From NCBI GenBank assembly GCA_030640865.1, contig DAOWIP010000597.1, forward strand, positions 1-6,713: a DNA stretch of 6,713 bases. Reading direction: 5' to 3'. Source of the stretch: Sedimentisphaerales bacterium (GTDB lineage Bacteria > Planctomycetota > Phycisphaerae > Sedimentisphaerales > SM23-30). This document shows, piece by piece, positions 4,902 through 6,713 of the stretch. Each line of letters opens with the position of its first letter. The first letter of the stretch is position 1. The notes beneath the pieces were generated by a model. The model ran no database searches and was not told the DNA's origin. It saw only the letters and a program-made list of their open reading frames with translations. Position numbers and translations under genes: made by a program.

Positions 4902-6410
4902 ATGAATAAACAGATACAAAAAGTTCACAGGCCGATATTATCGTCGATAGTTTTATGGGCTGTTTTGTCGGCCTTGTTACTGAACCCGTCAAGCGAGTTG
5001 TTTGCCGCCGAGACGGCCCAGCCGTTGTCCGATAGCGAAAGGAATATGGCGGCCCAGATAAACAATGTTTTCCGTCGGGCCGCGGCTATCGTACGCCCGG
5101 CGGTGGTTTCCATTCGTGTTCTCAAGCCAGTGCCGCCAAGCGGTTTTTCGCCGGGTGGCGAGCAGAGCGGATTGGGCAGCGGTGTAATTATCGACAAGCG
5201 CGGCTATGTGATTACGAACCATCATGTGGTTGCCAATACCAGCAAGATAAAGGTAGTACTGGCGGACGGCCGACACTTCGAGGGTGTGGAAAGGCTACTC
5301 GATCCGGATACGGATTTGGCGTTAGTGCGAATCGAACCCAAAGACCAGACGTTGCCGACGGCCCGGTTCGGAGATTCCGAACAGGCCCAGGTGGGTGATT
5401 TTGTTCTCGCTATCGGCAGCCCCTTTGGTGAAGGGCTGGCACAAACTGTTACGAGCGGCATAATAAGTTATAAAGGCCGTCAGACTCACATCCTGGGCAA
5501 ATGGGGCTATGAAGATTTTATTCAGACCGACGCGGCCATCAACCTCGGTAACAGCGGTGGGCCGTTGGTGAATTTATACGGCGAAGTCATCGGTATCAAC
5601 TCCAATATCTTTAGTCCTTCCGGTTATTCCACCGGCTATGGCTTTGCCGTTCCGAGTAATATCGCCAAATACGTGGTTCAAAAACTCATTGAAAAGAAAC
5701 ACGTGCAACGAGGCTGGCTGGGCGTCTATATGGCCGGACTGGACACCTTACGGAAAATACCGAAGGAAAGCTGGGAACCCGATTTGCAGAAGTTTATCAG
5801 GGAGAACCCTGATCTTCTCGATGAACTTCCGAAATCGCTGCAAGGCGTACTGGTTACCGGCGTGAAACCCGGTGACCCTGCCGAGCAGGGCGGCATCAAA
5901 ATCAAAGACGTTATCCTACAGATCAACGACACAAAACTGACGACTGCCAGGGAATTGCAGGACATTATCGCACGGCTTGACCCCGGAACGGTAGTTAAGT
6001 TTATCATCCGGCGTAACGGCAGTGAGATCACACGCGAAGTAACCCTGGGAGATCGGGACACGGCCCGCCGCCGTTACGTGCAGGGGTTGACGCCAAAGGA
6101 AAAAACGGCAAGGCTGGGGATTACAATAAAACCATTGAACCCGGAATTAGCTCGCTTTTTCGGGTATAATGAGAATCTGCATGGCCTGATTATCCTGAGC
6201 GTACAGCCCGACAGTGTGGCCGAAAAGAGCGGTCTGAAAATAGGCGATATTGTGGTTAGTGCTGGTGAGGTTAATATTCAAGGCTCCCCGGAAGGTATTG
6301 AACGACTAAAATCGATCATTAAAAAAGCCGATTTAAAAGAAAAAGGCATGGAAATGGTTGTGCGCAATAAATCGGGCCAGCGGACCATTATCGTAAAGGA
6401 CACGAAATGA
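4902..6410 (+). CDS. HtrA/DegP-family periplasmic serine protease with two PDZ domains
   Basis: The 502-aa product is a trypsin-like (S1C) protease and probable chaperone that degrades misfolded envelope proteins. An N-terminal signal peptide has a basic start (MNKQIQKVHR), a hydrophobic core (about 11-28) and likely cleavage near LFAAE (33-37), predicting export. The protease domain (about 50-265) carries H108 in TNHHVV, D138 in DTDLALVRI and S218 in GNSGGP, so the triad is complete. PDZ1 starts at RGWLGV (270-275) and continues at GVLVTGVKPGDPAEQGGI (315-332). About 35 charged residues (280-314) are inserted between the first strand and this part, unlike compact DegP PDZ1. PDZ2 spans about 404-500 with LGITIKPL and SGLKIGDIV. 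The ATG at 4902 follows AGGAG (4889-4893) with eight bases between. An in-frame TTG at 4833 is rejected because it would extend the signal peptide through repeat sequence. The stop TGA overlaps the first unit of a heptamer array. Whether it is DegP, DegQ or DegS-like in role cannot be decided. Confidence 0.93.
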   Translation: MNKQIQKVHRPILSSIVLWAVLSALLLNPSSELFAAETAQPLSDSERNMAAQINNVFRRAAAIVRPAVVSIRVLKPVPPSGFSPGGEQSGLGSGVIIDKRGYVITNHHVVANTSKIKVVLADGRHFEGVERLLDPDTDLALVRIEPKDQTLPTARFGDSEQAQVGDFVLAIGSPFGEGLAQTVTSGIISYKGRQTHILGKWGYEDFIQTDAAINLGNSGGPLVNLYGEVIGINSNIFSPSGYSTGYGFAVPSNIAKYVVQKLIEKKHVQRGWLGVYMAGLDTLRKIPKESWEPDLQKFIRENPDLLDELPKSLQGVLVTGVKPGDPAEQGGIKIKDVILQINDTKLTTARELQDIIARLDPGTVVKFIIRRNGSEITREVTLGDRDTARRRYVQGLTPKEKTARLGITIKPLNPELARFFGYNENLHGLIILSVQPDSVAEKSGLKIGDIVVSAGEVNIQGSPEGIERLKSIIKKADLKEKGMEMVVRNKSGQRTIIVKDTK

Positions 6411-6472
6411 GTGGTGAGTTGTGGGTGGTGAGAAGAAGAGAAGAGAGTTGTGAGTGGTGAGTTGTGAGAAAG
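6409..6472 (+). repeat. second heptanucleotide array, starting in the protease stop codon
   Basis: Units of 7 nt run in register: gagtggt (6409), gagttgt (6416), gggtggt (6423), gagaaga (6430) and agagaag (6437). A one-base shift follows, then gagttgt (6445), gagtggt (6452), gagttgt (6459) and gagaaag (6466). The 15-mer gagtggtgagttgtg occurs exactly at 6409-6423 and 6452-6466. The array shares the unit gagaaga and the general G-R-G pattern with the panB array at 933-988. Its first two bases are the last two of the protease TGA stop. The minus strand encodes the LTTHNS-type low-complexity peptide, which is not a gene. Confidence 0.8.
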
Positions 6473-6492
6473 AGGGACGAAGTGAGGAGTCG

Positions 6493-6591
6493 ATGACGAA
6501 TAATAGAAAGTCGCCATCGCCTCCCAGCCGTTCACACTTTTTCAAGTTGCCTTCTTTCGCCCCTTCAACTACCAGGCTGTGTCGCAATTAA
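6493..6591 (+). CDS. doubtful small ORF, 32 aa, unknown
   Basis: An ATG at 6493 opens 32 codons ending at TAA 6589-6591. GAGGAG at 6484-6489 lies three bases before the ATG, which is close for a ribosome binding site. The peptide starts MTNNRKSPSPPSRS and is rich in Ser, Pro, Arg and Asn, with no membrane segment or known motif. It follows directly on the heptamer array. An opposite-strand reading (6333-6587) is also open, which suggests low-complexity or repeat-derived sequence. I do not recognise it and think it is more likely non-coding. Confidence 0.15.
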   Translation: MTNNRKSPSPPSRSHFFKLPSFAPSTTRLCRN

Positions 6592-6648
6592 ACAGAAACA
6601 CCATCCGTACAAGTCTGGCAACCATTGATTAACCATACTTCTCTATAT

Positions 6649-6690
6649 TGGGCGAAAATTGAACAAGAATTCGTTCCAGGGTGTCGCCCA
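6649..6690 (+). terminator. weak hairpin downstream of the protease gene
   Basis: TGGGCGA (6649-6655) pairs perfectly with TCGCCCA (6684-6690). Inside the 28-nt loop, GAAC (6661-6664) can pair with GTTC (6673-6676). A T-run (6697-6701) begins seven bases after the stem, too far for a classic intrinsic terminator. This could be a poor terminator 240 nt after the protease or part of a structured leader of the next gene. The rest of 6592-6713 holds no gene I can recognise; a TATAAT at 6705-6710 lacks a good -35. Confidence 0.2.
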
Positions 6691-6713
6691 TATCACTTTT
6701 TCCATATAATCGT

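Noticed and set aside
6278..6587. Minus-strand frames with LTTHNS-type peptides after the protease
   Set aside because: The peptide pattern is the translation of the heptamer array and the frames overlap the protease 3' end; low-complexity artefact.

Overview
The window carries five co-directional protein-coding genes on the + strand and looks like a piece of a bacterial chromosome of moderate GC content. I see no phage, plasmid, CRISPR, tRNA or rRNA signal. The strongest clue to the organism is a set of short degenerate repeats in the gaps: a 7-nt repeat family, fragments resembling 'acgaatacgaattagcgcg', 'ctcggtgttctctgtg' and 'ggaatgttggaatgttgg', and a 'ggggacattg' element. From memory, repeats of this kind are common in environmental Planctomycetota (Phycisphaerae or Brocadiae type) and some other uncultured phyla. 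This assignment is an inference with modest confidence.

Layout: (1) 93-980, panB, ketopantoate hydroxymethyltransferase, whose last 15 codons are made of the heptamer repeat. (2) 981-1067, a gap filled by the end of that repeat, a dispersed-repeat fragment and a TATAAT/Shine-Dalgarno block. (3) 1068-2396, a DegT/DnrJ/EryC1/StrS PLP aminotransferase with an N-terminal insertion. (4) 2407-3462, a cytosolic polysaccharide-deacetylase-fold (NodB/PuuE/HpPgdA-like) hydrolase, 10 nt after gene 3. (5) 3463-3650, a 188-nt gap without a convincing gene. (6) 3651-4712, a Gfo/Idh/MocA NAD(P)-dependent sugar oxidoreductase. (7) 4713-4901, a gap with three different repeat-like elements. (8) 4902-6410, an exported HtrA/DegP-type serine protease with two PDZ domains. 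(9) 6411-6713, a second heptamer array touching the protease stop codon, a doubtful 32-aa ORF, and a region with a weak hairpin.

How they may work together: the middle three genes (aminotransferase, cytosolic deacetylase, Gfo/Idh oxidoreductase) have the chemistry of a small amino-sugar or aminated-metabolite pathway: oxidation of a hydroxyl to a ketone, PLP transamination to an amine, and hydrolysis of an amide. No glycosyltransferase, nucleotidyltransferase or transporter is inside the window, so the product cannot be named. panB belongs to pantothenate/CoA synthesis and the protease to envelope protein quality control; they are probably just neighbours.

I do not see a convincing new defence or mobile system. 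The most unusual signal is the pair of in-register 7-nt tandem arrays that run into or touch the stop codons of two unrelated genes, together with the density of other repeat fragments in nearly every gap.
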